Positions 42,921 through 52,005 of a DNA stretch of 58,851 bases are shown piece after piece. A program made the position numbers and the translations under genes. Each line of letters begins with the position of its first letter. Position 1 is the stretch's first letter. The notes below the pieces were generated by a model. That model did not search any database. It was not told the origin of the DNA and worked only from the letters and a program-made list of their open reading frames with translations. The stretch is taken from assembly GCA_009776745.1 (NCBI GenBank), contig WRNH01000002.1, positions 1 to 58,851 on the forward strand. The letters are read 5' to 3'. This stretch comes from Endomicrobiia bacterium (GTDB lineage Bacteria > Elusimicrobiota > Endomicrobiia > Endomicrobiales > Endomicrobiaceae).

Positions 42921-44290
42921 TATACGATCTCCCGTTTTTGTTTTTTAAATTCGCGAAACTGCATCCGCAGCAGAATGCATGCCGTAAAAGCTGAAATTAA
43001 ATCCGAACCCGGCATGCTCATCCATATGCCGGTTATCCCGAAATATTTAGGCAGTATTATTACCATGGGAATAAGAAATAAAACTTGCCTCGTAACGGAT
43101 AGAAAAATAGTTTTCGCGGCTTTTCCGATGCTTTGGAAAAATGTGCTTACAACCATCTGAAATCCGACCAGCGGAAACACGGCAAAAACATAACGCAGTC
43201 CGACAACGGTTAAATCGACAAGCTGTTTGTCGGCGGTAAAAACAGAAGCGACGGCATGAGCGAACAATTGAACTGTCAGAAATCCCGACGTCATCACGAT
43301 TGTCGAAAGAATAACGGCTTTTTTGAGAACTTCTGCAACGCGGTCATAAAGCGCGGCGCCGTAATTATATCCGGCTATAGGCTGCATTCCCTGATTTATG
43401 CCGAACACAATCATCGCAAATAAAAAAGCGGCTCTGTTTACTATTCCATAGGCTCCGACGGCAAGCTCTCCCGATTCTCCGCCGTAAAACAAAAACTGTC
43501 TGTTTATGATAACGACTATTACGCATGCGGCGGCATTTAACAGAAAAGGCGCAAGCCCTATGGCGATTATTCCTTTTACCGTTGCGCTTGTTAATTTATA
43601 AATGCCTTTGCGCAGATGTATGAAATTTTCTTTATTGCTGAAAAACTTGATCTGCCATATCAAAACGATAATCTGCGATATTACCGTCGCCAAAGCGCTT
43701 CCGCGGACCCCCCATCCGAAACCAAAAATGAACAAAGGGTTCAATATGACATTTATTATTACCGTAAAAATAGTCGCGTACATCGCTTTTTTCGGGTTTC
43801 CCGAAGAGCGTAAAAGGGCATTCAGCCCCATATATATGTGAGTTATGACATTGCCGGCAAGAATGATAACCATAAAGTCATGAGCATAACCGATTGTTTG
43901 TTCCGTCGCCCCGAAAAAATAAAGCATCTGTTCAAGAAATAAAAACGAAACCGCCGAAAATAACAGTCCGATAATCACGTTAAGCGCCAGAACGTTTCCT
44001 AAAATCCTGTTGGCGGAATCATAATCTTTCTGCCCGAGGCGCAAAGACAAAAGAGAGGCGCCGCCCATGCCGACAAGCGCCCCGAAAGCGGCGGCAAAAT
44101 TCATAAGCGGAAACGACACGGTTAATCCGGATAAAGCCATCGGCCCGACGCCGCGGCCTATAAATATGCTGTCGGTTATATTATAAAGTGACGTAGCCGT
44201 CATAGCCGCAACGGCAGGCGCCGCGTATTGCATAAGAAGTTTGCCGATATCGGCAGTTCCCAAAGTTAACGGAGTATTCCCTTTTTTCAT
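42920..44290 (-). CDS. MATE family efflux transporter
   Basis: 456 residues, about twelve hydrophobic helices in two homologous halves, as in NorM/DinF-type cation-coupled multidrug exporters. Typical MATE segments are seen: SLYNITDSIFIGRGVGPMALSG near the N-terminus, ALNALLRSSGNPKKAM-like region (GLNALLRSSGNPKKA) and FGINQGMQPIAGYNYGA in the second half. Inner membrane. Short basic C-terminus. Coupled to the cytidylate-kinase-like gene downstream. Confidence 0.92.
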   Translation of the reverse strand: MKKGNTPLTLGTADIGKLLMQYAAPAVAAMTATSLYNITDSIFIGRGVGPMALSGLTVSFPLMNFAAAFGALVGMGGASLLSLRLGQKDYDSANRILGNVLALNVIIGLLFSAVSFLFLEQMLYFFGATEQTIGYAHDFMVIILAGNVITHIYMGLNALLRSSGNPKKAMYATIFTVIINVILNPLFIFGFGWGVRGSALATVISQIIVLIWQIKFFSNKENFIHLRKGIYKLTSATVKGIIAIGLAPFLLNAAACVIVVIINRQFLFYGGESGELAVGAYGIVNRAAFLFAMIVFGINQGMQPIAGYNYGAALYDRVAEVLKKAVILSTIVMTSGFLTVQLFAHAVASVFTADKQLVDLTVVGLRYVFAVFPLVGFQMVVSTFFQSIGKAAKTIFLSVTRQVLFLIPMVIILPKYFGITGIWMSMPGSDLISAFTACILLRMQFREFKKQKREIV

Positions 44291-44327
44291 GCGATTGCCG
44301 CGCCTCCGGCCAATTTTTTCCTGACAG

Positions 44328-45617
44328 TTATCCCTGCGATTTTTTTAAAGCATTATCCATATCTTTTATAATGTCATTTACGTTTTCTATCCCTACGGAA
44401 AGTCTTATATAATCCGGCGTTACGCCTGTATCCGCAAGTTCTTTTTCGCTAAGCTGCGAATGCGTCGTTGTCGCCGGATGGATAACGAGCGTTTTTGCGT
44501 CGCATATGTTTGCCAGATGTATTGCAAGCTCTACGGATTCTATGAACTTTTTTCCCGCCTTAAGCCCGCCTTTGATCCCAAACCCGATTATTCCCCCGCC
44601 GTATCCTTTAAGATATTTTTTTGCTTTCGCGTTTTCAGGGCTGCTTTCAAGACCGGGATAATTTACCCATTCAACCAAAGGATGTTTTTTGAGAAATTCC
44701 GCCACCTTTAAAGCGTTTTCACAGTGTCTTTCAATTCTTACATGTAAAGATTCAAGACCCTGCAAAAGCAGAAAAGCATTAAACGGAGCAAGGGATGCGC
44801 CCGTGTCCCTTAAAAGTCCCGCCCGGGCTTTTACTATATACGCAAGTTTTCCGAAAGTTTCGGTAAATTTTAACCCGTGGTAAGCGGGATCCGGTTCTGA
44901 AATCAAAGGGAATTTCCCGTTATCCCAGTTAAACTTTCCGCTGTCCACGACTGCTCCCCCGAGAGTTGCGCCGTGACCGCCTATAAATTTAGTCGCCGAA
45001 TATACGACAATGTCCGCCCCGAAATCTATCGGCCTTAAAATGTAAGGAGCAACCGTATTGTCAACAATTAAAGGAATATCGTTTTTATGCGCGACTTTTG
45101 AAAGTTCTTCCAAATCGGCTATATCAAGCTTAGGATTTCCTATCGTTTCCGCATATATGCATTTAGTTTTATCGGTTATGGCTTTCCGTATCATGCCTGC
45201 ATCATTTGACTTTACGAATTTAACGCCTATACCGAATTTTTTGAAAGTATTGGCAAATAAACTGTAAGTTCCGCCGTAAAGATTATCGGCTGACACTATC
45301 TCGTCGCCCGATTGCGCGATATTAAGTATTGCGTTCGTAACCGCGGCTGCGCCGCTCGCAAATGCCAGAGCCGCGGCGCCACCGTCCATAAGCGCAAGCC
45401 TCTTTTCAAAAACCTCGTTTGTAGGATTTGTTAATCTGCTGTAAATATTTCCGGATTCCCGAAGCATAAAAATTTTTTCCGCGTGTTCGGCGCTGTTAAA
45501 CTTATATGAAGTCGTCTGGTAAACCGGCACGGCGACCGCGCCGGTTGCGGGATCCGGTTCCTGACCGCCGTGTACCAAAAGACTTTCTACCTCTAATTTA
45601 TTATCTATTTTTGACAT
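44328..45617 (-). CDS. metY: O-acetylhomoserine sulfhydrylase (MetY), copy 1
   Basis: 429 residues. PLP enzyme of the Cys/Met metabolism family that makes homocysteine from O-acetylhomoserine and sulfide. Seen: [27 protein letters not shown], the PLP lysine in [12 protein letters not shown] (about residue 208) and [12 protein letters not shown], which is diagnostic of MetY over MetB/C. GGAG precedes the ATG. A roughly 290-base spacer without a gene separates it from cysK upstream; only an imperfect hairpin near 45875-45895 stands out there. Confidence 0.93.
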   Translation of the reverse strand: MSKIDNKLEVESLLVHGGQEPDPATGAVAVPVYQTTSYKFNSAEHAEKIFMLRESGNIYSRLTNPTNEVFEKRLALMDGGAAALAFASGAAAVTNAILNIAQSGDEIVSADNLYGGTYSLFANTFKKFGIGVKFVKSNDAGMIRKAITDKTKCIYAETIGNPKLDIADLEELSKVAHKNDIPLIVDNTVAPYILRPIDFGADIVVYSATKFIGGHGATLGGAVVDSGKFNWDNGKFPLISEPDPAYHGLKFTETFGKLAYIVKARAGLLRDTGASLAPFNAFLLLQGLESLHVRIERHCENALKVAEFLKKHPLVEWVNYPGLESSPENAKAKKYLKGYGGGIIGFGIKGGLKAGKKFIESVELAIHLANICDAKTLVIHPATTTHSQLSEKELADTGVTPDYIRLSVGIENVNDIIKDMDNALKKSQG

Positions 45618-45909
45618 GATATTTCTCCTTTTTACGGCAATATTAAGGCATAGATGTATTGATTGTTTCTAACTGGAGAGTAAATTTCGGTTCACATTCG
45701 TGCTGCGGAAATAGAAAAGCGCATGCGTCCGTACAACGCATGTTTAAAGTTTATGCCGGCGATGAAACTGTTTGTGAAGCGATCCATTTTATTTTTTCCG
45801 ATTTATGACGCACATATTGCAAACGGCAGTCCGGAAATCCGGCTGTCCGGCAGCGAATCATAAGTTTTTACTGAACTTCCGAGCTGCTAAGCAGCTGCCG
45901 CTTTTATTG

Positions 45910-46839
45910 CTATAAGTTTTTAAAAAGCCATGTCGACACATATCTCTCGCCGCTATCGCAGAGAACGGTTACAATGTTTTTACCTTCGGCTTCCGGCTGC
46001 GCCGCAATCTGCAATGCAGCCCAGACATTTCCGCCGGAAGAGATTCCCGCTAAAATACCTTCTTCTCCGGCAAGCTTTCTTGCCGTCACGCCGGCGTTTT
46101 CCGAATCAACTTCCATTATTGCGTCTATTATTGACACATTTAATACTTCCGGAATAAAACCCGCGCCGATTCCCTGTATCGCATGTGAAGAAGATTTTTT
46201 TCCGGATAAAACCGCCGAATCTTTAGGCTCTACGGCAATAATCTTGACGCCCGGTCTGCGCTCTTTTAAATATTCTCCCACGCCCGTAAGAGTTCCGCCG
46301 GTACCTACTCCGGCGACAAAATAATCAATATTCCCGTTTAACGCTTCCCATATTTCAACGGCGGTAGTTTTTTTATGAACGGCGGAATTTGCTTTATTTT
46401 TAAACTGCTGCGGAATAAAGCTGTTCGGGTTATTTCTCGCAAGATCTTCCGCTTTTAAAACCGCGCCCGTCATTCCTTTTTTTCCTTCGGTCAAAACAAT
46501 GCCTGCGCCTAACATTTTTAAAAGCGCTCTTCTTTCTTCGCTCATCGTTTCAGGCATCGTAAGAATAAGCTTATATCCTTTCTGCGCGCACACAAAAGCA
46601 AGCGCTATTCCGGTATTCCCGCTTGTAGGCTCTATTATCAAAGTATCTTTATTTATTATACCTTTGCGTTCCGCGTCTTCTATCATCGCAATGCCGACTC
46701 TGTCTTTAACGCTTGAAAGCGGATTGAAAAATTCAGCTTTTGCGTAAACATTTCCGTACAGCCCGTTTGCAAGTTTATTAATTTTTATAAGAGGCGTATT
46801 TCCTATAGTTTCGATTATATTATTGTAAACTTTATTCAT
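45910..46839 (-). CDS. cysK: Cysteine synthase A
   Basis: 309 residues. O-acetylserine sulfhydrylase, a PLP fold type II enzyme. The PLP lysine is in NPLSSVKDRVG (about residue 44), substrate loop TSGNTGIA, QQFKNKANSAVH, phosphate-binding GTGGTLTG and C-terminal SSGGNVWAA and CDSGERYVST. Strong promoter and a leader of about 92 bases containing a 15-codon open frame lie upstream. It sits between two metY copies, so cysteine and homocysteine sulfhydrylation are encoded together. Confidence 0.96.
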   Translation of the reverse strand: MNKVYNNIIETIGNTPLIKINKLANGLYGNVYAKAEFFNPLSSVKDRVGIAMIEDAERKGIINKDTLIIEPTSGNTGIALAFVCAQKGYKLILTMPETMSEERRALLKMLGAGIVLTEGKKGMTGAVLKAEDLARNNPNSFIPQQFKNKANSAVHKKTTAVEIWEALNGNIDYFVAGVGTGGTLTGVGEYLKERRPGVKIIAVEPKDSAVLSGKKSSSHAIQGIGAGFIPEVLNVSIIDAIMEVDSENAGVTARKLAGEEGILAGISSGGNVWAALQIAAQPEAEGKNIVTVLCDSGERYVSTWLFKNL

Positions 46840-46935
46840 TTTAATTACCTTTCAGCCGTCTTTAAACGAGAGAAACCTTCATCTCGCGATTTTTGGCAAG
46901 CTCTATCATAGCCCTTGTTTATCTGTCAATTCAAA
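46840..46935 (-). promoter_or_regulatory. cysK leader with possible upstream ORF
   Basis: The predicted transcript start (about 46931) leaves a leader of about 92 bases. It contains a 15-codon ATG-initiated frame at 46862-46909 (peptide MIELAKNREMKVSLV) and a cgaga/tctcg hairpin inside that frame. No cysteine codons, and no match to a SAM riboswitch that I can see. The long leader is unusual here, where most are short. Confidence 0.4.
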
Positions 46936-46937
46936 TC

Positions 46938-46966
46938 ATTATAGTCCTTTTATAATTAGCTGTCAA
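46938..46966 (-). promoter_or_regulatory. Consensus promoter of cysK
   Basis: Minus strand TTGACA (46961-46966), 17-base spacer, TATAAT (46938-46943): both hexamers match the sigma-70 consensus exactly, the best promoter in the window. Confidence 0.85.
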
Positions 46967-46998
46967 AGAAAAATTTATCTGTTTTTTATATTTTTGCA

Positions 46999-47036
46999 TA
47001 AGAAAAGCCGGCAGATAAAACTGCCGGCTTTTCTTA
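46999..47036 (-). terminator. Intrinsic terminator downstream of metY copy 2
   Basis: A perfect 16-bp stem (46999-47014 with 47021-47036) with a GC-rich core (gccggcag) and T-rich ends on both strands; six-base loop. It lies 17 bases after the metY copy-2 stop and just upstream of the cysK promoter. Confidence 0.85.
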
Positions 47037-47052
47037 CAAGGCTTAGCATTAT

Positions 47053-48351
47053 TTATTTTACTTTTGACAGAGCCTGATCTATATCTTCCATAATATCTTG
47101 CGCGTCTTCAATTCCGACGGAAAGCCTTATGTAATCCGGAGTAACTCCGTTGGCTGCCTGCGCTTCTTCGGACAGCTGCTGGTGGGTCGTTGTCGCTGGA
47201 TGAGTCGCAAGAGTTCTTGTATCGCCTATATTTGTTAAATGAGATATGAGTTCAAGCGAATTTATAAAACTTCTTCCGGCTTCTTTTCCGGAAACTTTAT
47301 TTCCTTTAACGCCAAAACCTATCATAGCGCCGGCACCGTCAGGCAAATATTTTTTTACTCTTTCTTTTTCAGGGCTGTCTTCAAGACCGGGATAATTGAC
47401 CCAGGAAACTTTCGGATGTTTCTGCAAAAATTTTGCTATCTCAAAAGCATTATCGCAATGCTTTTTCATTCTCAAATGAAGCGTTTCCATGCCGTTAAGC
47501 ATCATAAAAGAGTTGAAAGGAGAAATCGCCGGCCCCATATCTCTCATCAAAGTTGTTCTGGCTTTCGCTATATATGCAAGATTGCCGAATGCTTTTATAA
47601 AATCTTTATTGTGATAACTCGGCTCCGGATCAGAAATAAGAGGAAATTTTCCGCTTGACCAGTCAAATTTTCCGGAATCAACCAAAACTCCGCCCATAAC
47701 GTTTCCGTGGCCGCCTATATACTTTGTCGCCGAATAAACGACGATGTCTGCGCCGAAATCCATAGGCCTCAAAATATAAGGCGCAACGGTATTGTCAACA
47801 ATCAAAGGAATGCCGTTTTTGTGCGCGGCATTTGAAAGAGCTTCCAAATCGGCTATATCAAGTTTAGGATTTCCTATGGTTTCAGCGTACACGCATTTGG
47901 TTTTATCGGTTATCGCTTTCTGTATCGCGTCAACATCATTTGACTTCACGAATTTAACGCCTATGCCCATCTTTTTGAAAGTGTTGACGAACAAGCTGTA
48001 GGTGCCGCCGTAAAGATTGTCGCAGGTTATAATCTCGTCGCCGCATTTAGCGATCAGCATTATCCCGACCAATATCGCCGACATTCCCGTAGCAAAAGCC
48101 AGCGCGCCTGCTCCGCCGTCCATCATAGCCATTCTTCTTTCAAAAATATCGCTTGTAGGGTTTTGAAGTCTTGTGTATATATTGCCCGGAATATTGAGCT
48201 CAAACAATCCGGCGGCATGTTCGGTATCGTTAAACTGGTAAGCCGTTGTCAAATAAACGGGAACCGCCCTTGAACCCGTAATAGGGTCCGGCTCCTGCGC
48301 TCCGTGAATTAAAATACTTTCCGGTCTTAATTTGCTGTCAACTTTTGACAT
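47053..48351 (-). CDS. metY: O-acetylhomoserine sulfhydrylase (MetY), copy 2
   Basis: 432 residues, a close paralogue of the gene at 44328; long identical runs include [30 protein letters not shown] (shown in part) and [16 protein letters not shown] lysine in [12 protein letters not shown], and [12 protein letters not shown] near the C-terminus. Differences concentrate in the substrate-entry region and a four-residue insertion ([10 protein letters not shown]). Either a recent duplicate or a specialised partner. GGAGG precedes the ATG. Terminated by the hairpin at 46999. Confidence 0.93.
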   Translation of the reverse strand: MSKVDSKLRPESILIHGAQEPDPITGSRAVPVYLTTAYQFNDTEHAAGLFELNIPGNIYTRLQNPTSDIFERRMAMMDGGAGALAFATGMSAILVGIMLIAKCGDEIITCDNLYGGTYSLFVNTFKKMGIGVKFVKSNDVDAIQKAITDKTKCVYAETIGNPKLDIADLEALSNAAHKNGIPLIVDNTVAPYILRPMDFGADIVVYSATKYIGGHGNVMGGVLVDSGKFDWSSGKFPLISDPEPSYHNKDFIKAFGNLAYIAKARTTLMRDMGPAISPFNSFMMLNGMETLHLRMKKHCDNAFEIAKFLQKHPKVSWVNYPGLEDSPEKERVKKYLPDGAGAMIGFGVKGNKVSGKEAGRSFINSLELISHLTNIGDTRTLATHPATTTHQQLSEEAQAANGVTPDYIRLSVGIEDAQDIMEDIDQALSKVK

Positions 48352-48366
48352 GAACCCTCCGTTTTA

Positions 48367-48428
48367 GAAGCATGGACGCATAGCAACTGCTTTTCGCCTT
48401 TGTCATTACCATGCCTCTGCGCATTCTT
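48367..48428. repeat. Heptamer-type imperfect inverted repeat
   Basis: Left arm agaagcatggacgcatagca and right arm (reverse) aagaatgcgcagaggcatgg are imperfect partners with a short centre. Upstream of metY copy 2; a weak 61-codon frame (48327-48512) that crosses it is not credible as a gene. Confidence 0.45.
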
Positions 48429-48683
48429 AAAAACCTGTTTCTTTAATAATTTTTTAACTTCCGGCGCGGAATGTTGAAAAGCTTTCATTTCTTCGCCGTT
48501 AAAATCTTTCAAAGCTTCTTAGCCGCTAAATATGCGCTAAAAATCCTTAAACGGCTTCTTCACGCTTTGCCGTGTTCCCAAGTATTTTATCGGGGATCCG
48601 TGTTAATTAATTTCAGCAGATCACGGACGCTTGTCGAATAGATTCTTCAGCTTCGCGCAGGCGGCGGCATATCAGGCGATAAT
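48429..48683. other. Non-coding spacer upstream of metY copy 2
   Basis: Together with the repeat just before it, this makes a 332-base gap without a supported gene. It holds a degenerate inverted repeat on the minus strand (tcccc...gggga near 48570-48595, flanked by cacgg motifs at 48597-48630) resembling common intergenic elements. No promoter with good hexamers was found. Confidence 0.4.
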
Positions 48684-49286
48684 TTACTTTGGTTTTATAT
48701 AGCTGTCCAAAAATTTATCAAGTTTTCCGTTATTTTTTAATTTTTCAAATATGAGTACCCATACGCAGTCTTTGGTTTGATCCGTTTCGCATTTTCCGTT
48801 TACAAAACCGCCGCACGGGCCGTTAACGAGCCCTTTCGCGCATCTGGTGCGGGGACATATTCCTTCGGTTTCGGAAAGTATGCACGTTCCGCATATACTG
48901 CAAAACTGATGATAAATGCCTATTCTTTCCGTGCTTCCCACAAATTTCGATTCTAAAGCCGGAACTATAATTTTACCGCTCACTTTTCCTACAGACTGGC
49001 TGCCGGCTCCGCAGGAAAGCATAACAATAATCGAAGCTGACAAAAATAATTCATCCTTCAATAAATTTCTTTTAGCAAGCCTCATATCGCAGGCGGAATC
49101 AAGAATCATACTTCCCGAAACCGTTTTGCCGTTTTTCTCAAGAAAATCTTTCATTTCGGCAACGGCCTTTTCATCGCCCGTGCCGCACTTTGACGCGCAG
49201 CTTCCGCAGCCGACTATAAAAACAGTCTGCCTGCCTTCAAGCTTGTTTAATATTTCTTCGCTGGTTTTTTTTGAAGTTATTATCAT
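48684..49286 (-). CDS. Methylenetetrahydrofolate reductase C-terminal domain protein (MetV-like)
   Basis: 200 residues. It matches the zinc/iron-sulfur-type MTHFR_C family (PF12225): GCGSCASKCGTGDEK near the N-terminus, then a Cys-rich stretch FCSICGTCILSETEGICP, CAKGLVNGPCGGFVNGKCE, with about a dozen Cys in total. In acetogens and related anaerobes this protein is MetV, partner of MetF in methylene-THF reduction. No metF is in the window. Its place beside metY/cysK fits a role in methyl supply for methionine. Cytoplasmic. Confidence 0.82.
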   Translation of the reverse strand: MIITSKKTSEEILNKLEGRQTVFIVGCGSCASKCGTGDEKAVAEMKDFLEKNGKTVSGSMILDSACDMRLAKRNLLKDELFLSASIIVMLSCGAGSQSVGKVSGKIIVPALESKFVGSTERIGIYHQFCSICGTCILSETEGICPRTRCAKGLVNGPCGGFVNGKCETDQTKDCVWVLIFEKLKNNGKLDKFLDSYIKPK

Positions 49287-49295
49287 AGTTTTAAC

Positions 49296-49415
49296 GACAG
49301 ATAATATGTAAAAGGTTTTGGCGTTTTCGCGGAGTTTACCATCGAGTGCCTAAATCGGGAGCGAAAACCTATAATAGGTTTTACAATACCTATTACCTGT
49401 TACCTATTACCTGTC
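49296..49415. repeat. Heptamer-type inverted repeat (aggtaat units)
   Basis: Right arm (reverse) reads acaggta ataggta acaggta ataggta, an exact seven-base rhythm; left arm gacagataatatgtaaaagg is a degraded partner. An inner gcgttttcgc/gcgaaaacc symmetry is also present. The right arm encodes the last residues (TGNR) and TAA stop of pth. Confidence 0.55.
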
Positions 49416-49966
49416 TTTGAAATTGCCTTTTCAAGTCCGTTTTTAATTATTTCGTCAAAAAACTCTACGGCTTTGCCGGTTACGAACTTTATTTTTTCTT
49501 TATCTTCTTCATGAAATTTTGAAAGCACAAAATCCGGCATTTTGATAAATTTCGGCAGCGGACCTATGCCGAGTTTCATTCTGGAAAAATTATCCGTATT
49601 TAAATATTGTATCATGGAACTTATGCCGTTGTGGCCTCCGGACGAACCTGAAAGCCTGACCCGAAACTCTCCCAGCGGTATCGCAAAATCATCGTAAAAA
49701 ACAAATATTTCTTCCGGCTTTATTTTATAATATCTTGCTGCGGAAGAAATCGGATCTCCGGAAAGATTCATAAAAGTCATAGGTTTTACGAGGAGTATTT
49801 TTCCTTCTTCCGTATCATAAAAAGAAATATCCGCCATATTCTCCCAATTTTTAAACTCAAGATGTTTCGCATTTGCTATCGCATCCAAAGCCATGAAACC
49901 GAAGTTATGGCGGGTATTTTTATACTTGTCTCCGGGATTTCCAAGTCCGGCAAAAAGTTTAATCAT
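49400..49966 (-). CDS. pth: Peptidyl-tRNA hydrolase
   Basis: 188 residues. Releases tRNA from aborted peptidyl-tRNA. Seen: GLGNPGDKYKNTRHNFGF with the catalytic His (about residue 20), KPMTFMNLSG, FYDDFAIPLG and GSSGGHNGISSMI. Complete and typical. Its C-terminus (TGNR) is written in a dispersed heptamer repeat. Follows rplY, prs and glmU in the conserved prs-rplY-pth order. No clear ribosome site. Confidence 0.95.
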   Translation of the reverse strand: MIKLFAGLGNPGDKYKNTRHNFGFMALDAIANAKHLEFKNWENMADISFYDTEEGKILLVKPMTFMNLSGDPISSAARYYKIKPEEIFVFYDDFAIPLGEFRVRLSGSSGGHNGISSMIQYLNTDNFSRMKLGIGPLPKFIKMPDFVLSKFHEEDKEKIKFVTGKAVEFFDEIIKNGLEKAISKTGNR

Positions 49967-49978
49967 CAGTTAAAAAAA

Positions 49979-50090
49979 GAGGCAGGGATGCAGAGAGGCG
50001 AAAATGCAAGGCAAAAGCGACAGCCGCTCCCCGACTTGATCCTTCAGTCATTACTCTGCGTCTTTGTATCCCTGCATCTCCGCATCCTTT
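49979..50090. repeat. Heptamer-type inverted repeat (gcaggga units)
   Basis: Left arm gaggcag ggatgca gagaggc gaaaatg caaggca; right arm (reverse) ggatgcg gagatgc agggata caaagac gcagagt. The inner 19 bases of the arms agree at about four of five positions. It fills the rplY-pth gap. Confidence 0.55.
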
Positions 50091-50093
50091 ATA

Positions 50094-50774
50094 TTATTTT
50101 TTTGCTCCGGCTGCCGGCGCCGCTGCGCCTTCGCCTTCTTTATCTTTCTTGCCTTTTGAAATAACTTCAGGCTGCGCCGCTTCCGCTCCTACGACGGGCT
50201 CAGCGGGTTTTTCTTCTTCAACCGTTACCGTAACGACGTGAACTATCAATGTTGAAGGTTCCTGCAAATAAGCGACTCCGTCAAATTTCGGCAAATCGGC
50301 AATTGTAACTCCCTGTCCCAAGCCTAAAGACGAAACGTCAACGCTTATCTTCTGCGGAATTTTTGTAGGCAAGCATGAAACCTTTACTTCTCTTACGATA
50401 AATTCCATGAGGCCGCCGAAATTTTTAACGCCGTCGGCAACTCCGTCAATATGGATCGGAACCATAACTTCGATCTCATCTTTTAATGAAATCACCTGAA
50501 AATCTATGTGCATCGGAGCCTGCGTCAAAACGTTTCTTTGAAGCTCTTTCACAAGCGCCGCCTGATTCCCGCTTTTCATTTTAAGGTTAATAACTACGTT
50601 TGCGCCGTTCGCTTCTATGATAGACATAAAAGCTTTTGAATCAACCGATATTGCCGCCGGCTTTATATCTTTTCCGTAGACTACCCCCGGTATTTTACCC
50701 TGTTTTCTAAAACCTTCCAAACTGCTTTTTGAACCGATCTCTCTGGTTTCTGCGTCTAAAATTACTTCCTTCAT
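50094..50774 (-). CDS. rplY: 50S ribosomal protein L25/general stress protein Ctc
   Basis: 226 residues, the long Ctc/TL5 form. N-terminal L25 domain (about 1-92; EIGSKSSLEGFRKQGKIPGVVYG shown in part as RKQGKIPGVVYG) binds 5S rRNA; a second TL5-type beta domain (about 95-185) follows, then a 35-residue Glu/Pro/Ala/Lys-rich tail with a low-complexity AAAPAAGAKK end. GGAGG lies just before the ATG at 50774; a longer frame to 50840 has no support. Between prs and pth, the usual neighbours. Confidence 0.95.
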   Translation of the reverse strand: MKEVILDAETREIGSKSSLEGFRKQGKIPGVVYGKDIKPAAISVDSKAFMSIIEANGANVVINLKMKSGNQAALVKELQRNVLTQAPMHIDFQVISLKDEIEVMVPIHIDGVADGVKNFGGLMEFIVREVKVSCLPTKIPQKISVDVSSLGLGQGVTIADLPKFDGVAYLQEPSTLIVHVVTVTVEEEKPAEPVVGAEAAQPEVISKGKKDKEGEGAAAPAAGAKK

Positions 50775-50854
50775 TTCCTTCCTCCGTTTTATATGCCGCT
50801 TTGCTGCATTTGATGACCCATTCTCAAAACATCCAGCCATGCTCCGTATTTGTC

Positions 50855-50931
50855 GTCATTGCAAAAGGCAGAGCCTTGAAGCAATCCGTTTTAAAACCAT
50901 AACACGGATTGCCGTTGTTGCTTGCGATGAC
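50855..50931. repeat. gtcattgc...gcaatcc-type inverted repeat
   Basis: Arms starting gtcattgcaaaaggcagag (50855) and ending ttgttgcttgcgatgac (50931) are imperfect reverse complements around an A/T-rich centre. This looks like the gtcattgcgag...caatcc intergenic element found in many bacterial genomes. It lies between prs and rplY. Confidence 0.6.
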
Positions 50932-50958
50932 ACCTCCGCGAAATCGAAAACAATACGA

Positions 50959-51891
50959 TTATACAAACAGCGCGCTTATGGATTCGTCATTTGAAATTCT
51001 CATGATCGCTTCCGCCAAAATGGACGCAATGCTGAGAACTACGATCTTTCCCGTCGGTCCGTCCTGCGCTAAGGGAATCGAATCCGTTATTACAAGCTCT
51101 TCTATGCATGAATCCTGAATTTTCTGTTTCGCGGTCCCGGATAATACCCCGTGCGAGGCCGTCGCGAAAACTCTTGAAGCGCCTTTTCCTTTTATCGCTT
51201 CGGCGACTTTTGTAAGCGTTCCGGCCGTATCCACAAGATCATCCAAAATTATACAAGTTTTATCTTTTACTTCACCGATAATATTCATGATCGCCGCTTC
51301 GTTCGGACGCGGCCTTCTTTTATCCACGATAGCCAAATCGGCGTTAAAATGTTTTGCGAAAGATCTTGCTCTTTCCACGCCGCCGGCATCCGGAGAAACA
51401 ACAACCGTATCCGAAAGCTTTTTTTCCTGAAAATAATTCAAAATTACAGGAGTGCCGTAGAGATGGTCTACGGGAATATCAAAAAATCCCTGTATCTGTC
51501 CGGCGTGCAGATCCATAGTCAAAACTCTCGTAATGCCGGAAGTCGCCAAAAGATTGGCGACGAGCCTTGCGGTTATCGGAACTCTCGGCTCCGCTTTTCT
51601 GTCCTGTCTGCCGTAACCGTAATAAGGCATGACCGCCGTAATTCTTTTTGCGGAAGCTCTTTTTAAAGCGTCGGTTATTATCAAAAGTTCCATAAGATTT
51701 TCGTTCACGGGAGAACATGTGGGCTGGATTATGTAGCAGTCAGCGCCTCTGACATTATCTACAATTTTGACCTGTATTTCGCCGTCGCTGAAATGCCCTA
51801 CTTTAGCTTCGCTCAGCTCAACGCCCAGTTTTTGCACGATTTGTTTTGAAAGCTCGATATTGGCATTGCCGGAAATAATTTTGAGTTTCAT
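50959..51891 (-). CDS. prs: Ribose-phosphate pyrophosphokinase
   Basis: 310 residues, full length. Makes PRPP from ribose 5-phosphate and ATP. Seen: SGNANIELSKQI, FSDGEIQVKI, RQDRKAEPRVPITARLVAN with the catalytic Arg/Lys loop, MDLHAGQIQGFFDIPVD, and the PRPP-binding loop DDLVDTAGTL. C-terminal SIASILAEAI and SISALF are standard. Class I (ADP/phosphate-regulated) PRS by length and motifs. Supplies PRPP for purine, pyrimidine and NAD synthesis (nadA is at 40447). Confidence 0.97.
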   Translation of the reverse strand: MKLKIISGNANIELSKQIVQKLGVELSEAKVGHFSDGEIQVKIVDNVRGADCYIIQPTCSPVNENLMELLIITDALKRASAKRITAVMPYYGYGRQDRKAEPRVPITARLVANLLATSGITRVLTMDLHAGQIQGFFDIPVDHLYGTPVILNYFQEKKLSDTVVVSPDAGGVERARSFAKHFNADLAIVDKRRPRPNEAAIMNIIGEVKDKTCIILDDLVDTAGTLTKVAEAIKGKGASRVFATASHGVLSGTAKQKIQDSCIEELVITDSIPLAQDGPTGKIVVLSIASILAEAIMRISNDESISALFV

Positions 51892-51907
51892 AAAAATCCT
51901 TTTTAAC

Positions 51908-52005
51908 GACAGGTAAAAGTTAATAGGTAATAGGTAAAAGGTTTATGTTTCAGCTGCGCCGAAACATATTACCCATTACCCGTTACCTTTTACCTCTTAC
52001 CTGCC
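51908..52005. repeat. Heptamer-type inverted repeat (aggtaaN units)
   Basis: The clearest example. Right arm (reverse) reads ggcaggt aagaggt aaaaggt aacgggt aatgggt aatatgt; left arm reads gacaggt aaaagtt aataggt aataggt aaaaggt ttatgtt. They pair imperfectly around a short cagctgcgcc centre. The right arm encodes the last two residues and TAA stop of glmU. Confidence 0.75.

Noticed and set aside
45618-45909. SAM riboswitch before metY copy 1
   Set aside because: No S-box core motifs seen; only a weak hairpin downstream of cysK.
48327-48512. 61-codon frame upstream of metY copy 2
   Set aside because: It passes through an intergenic repeat element and has no recognisable domain or ribosome site.
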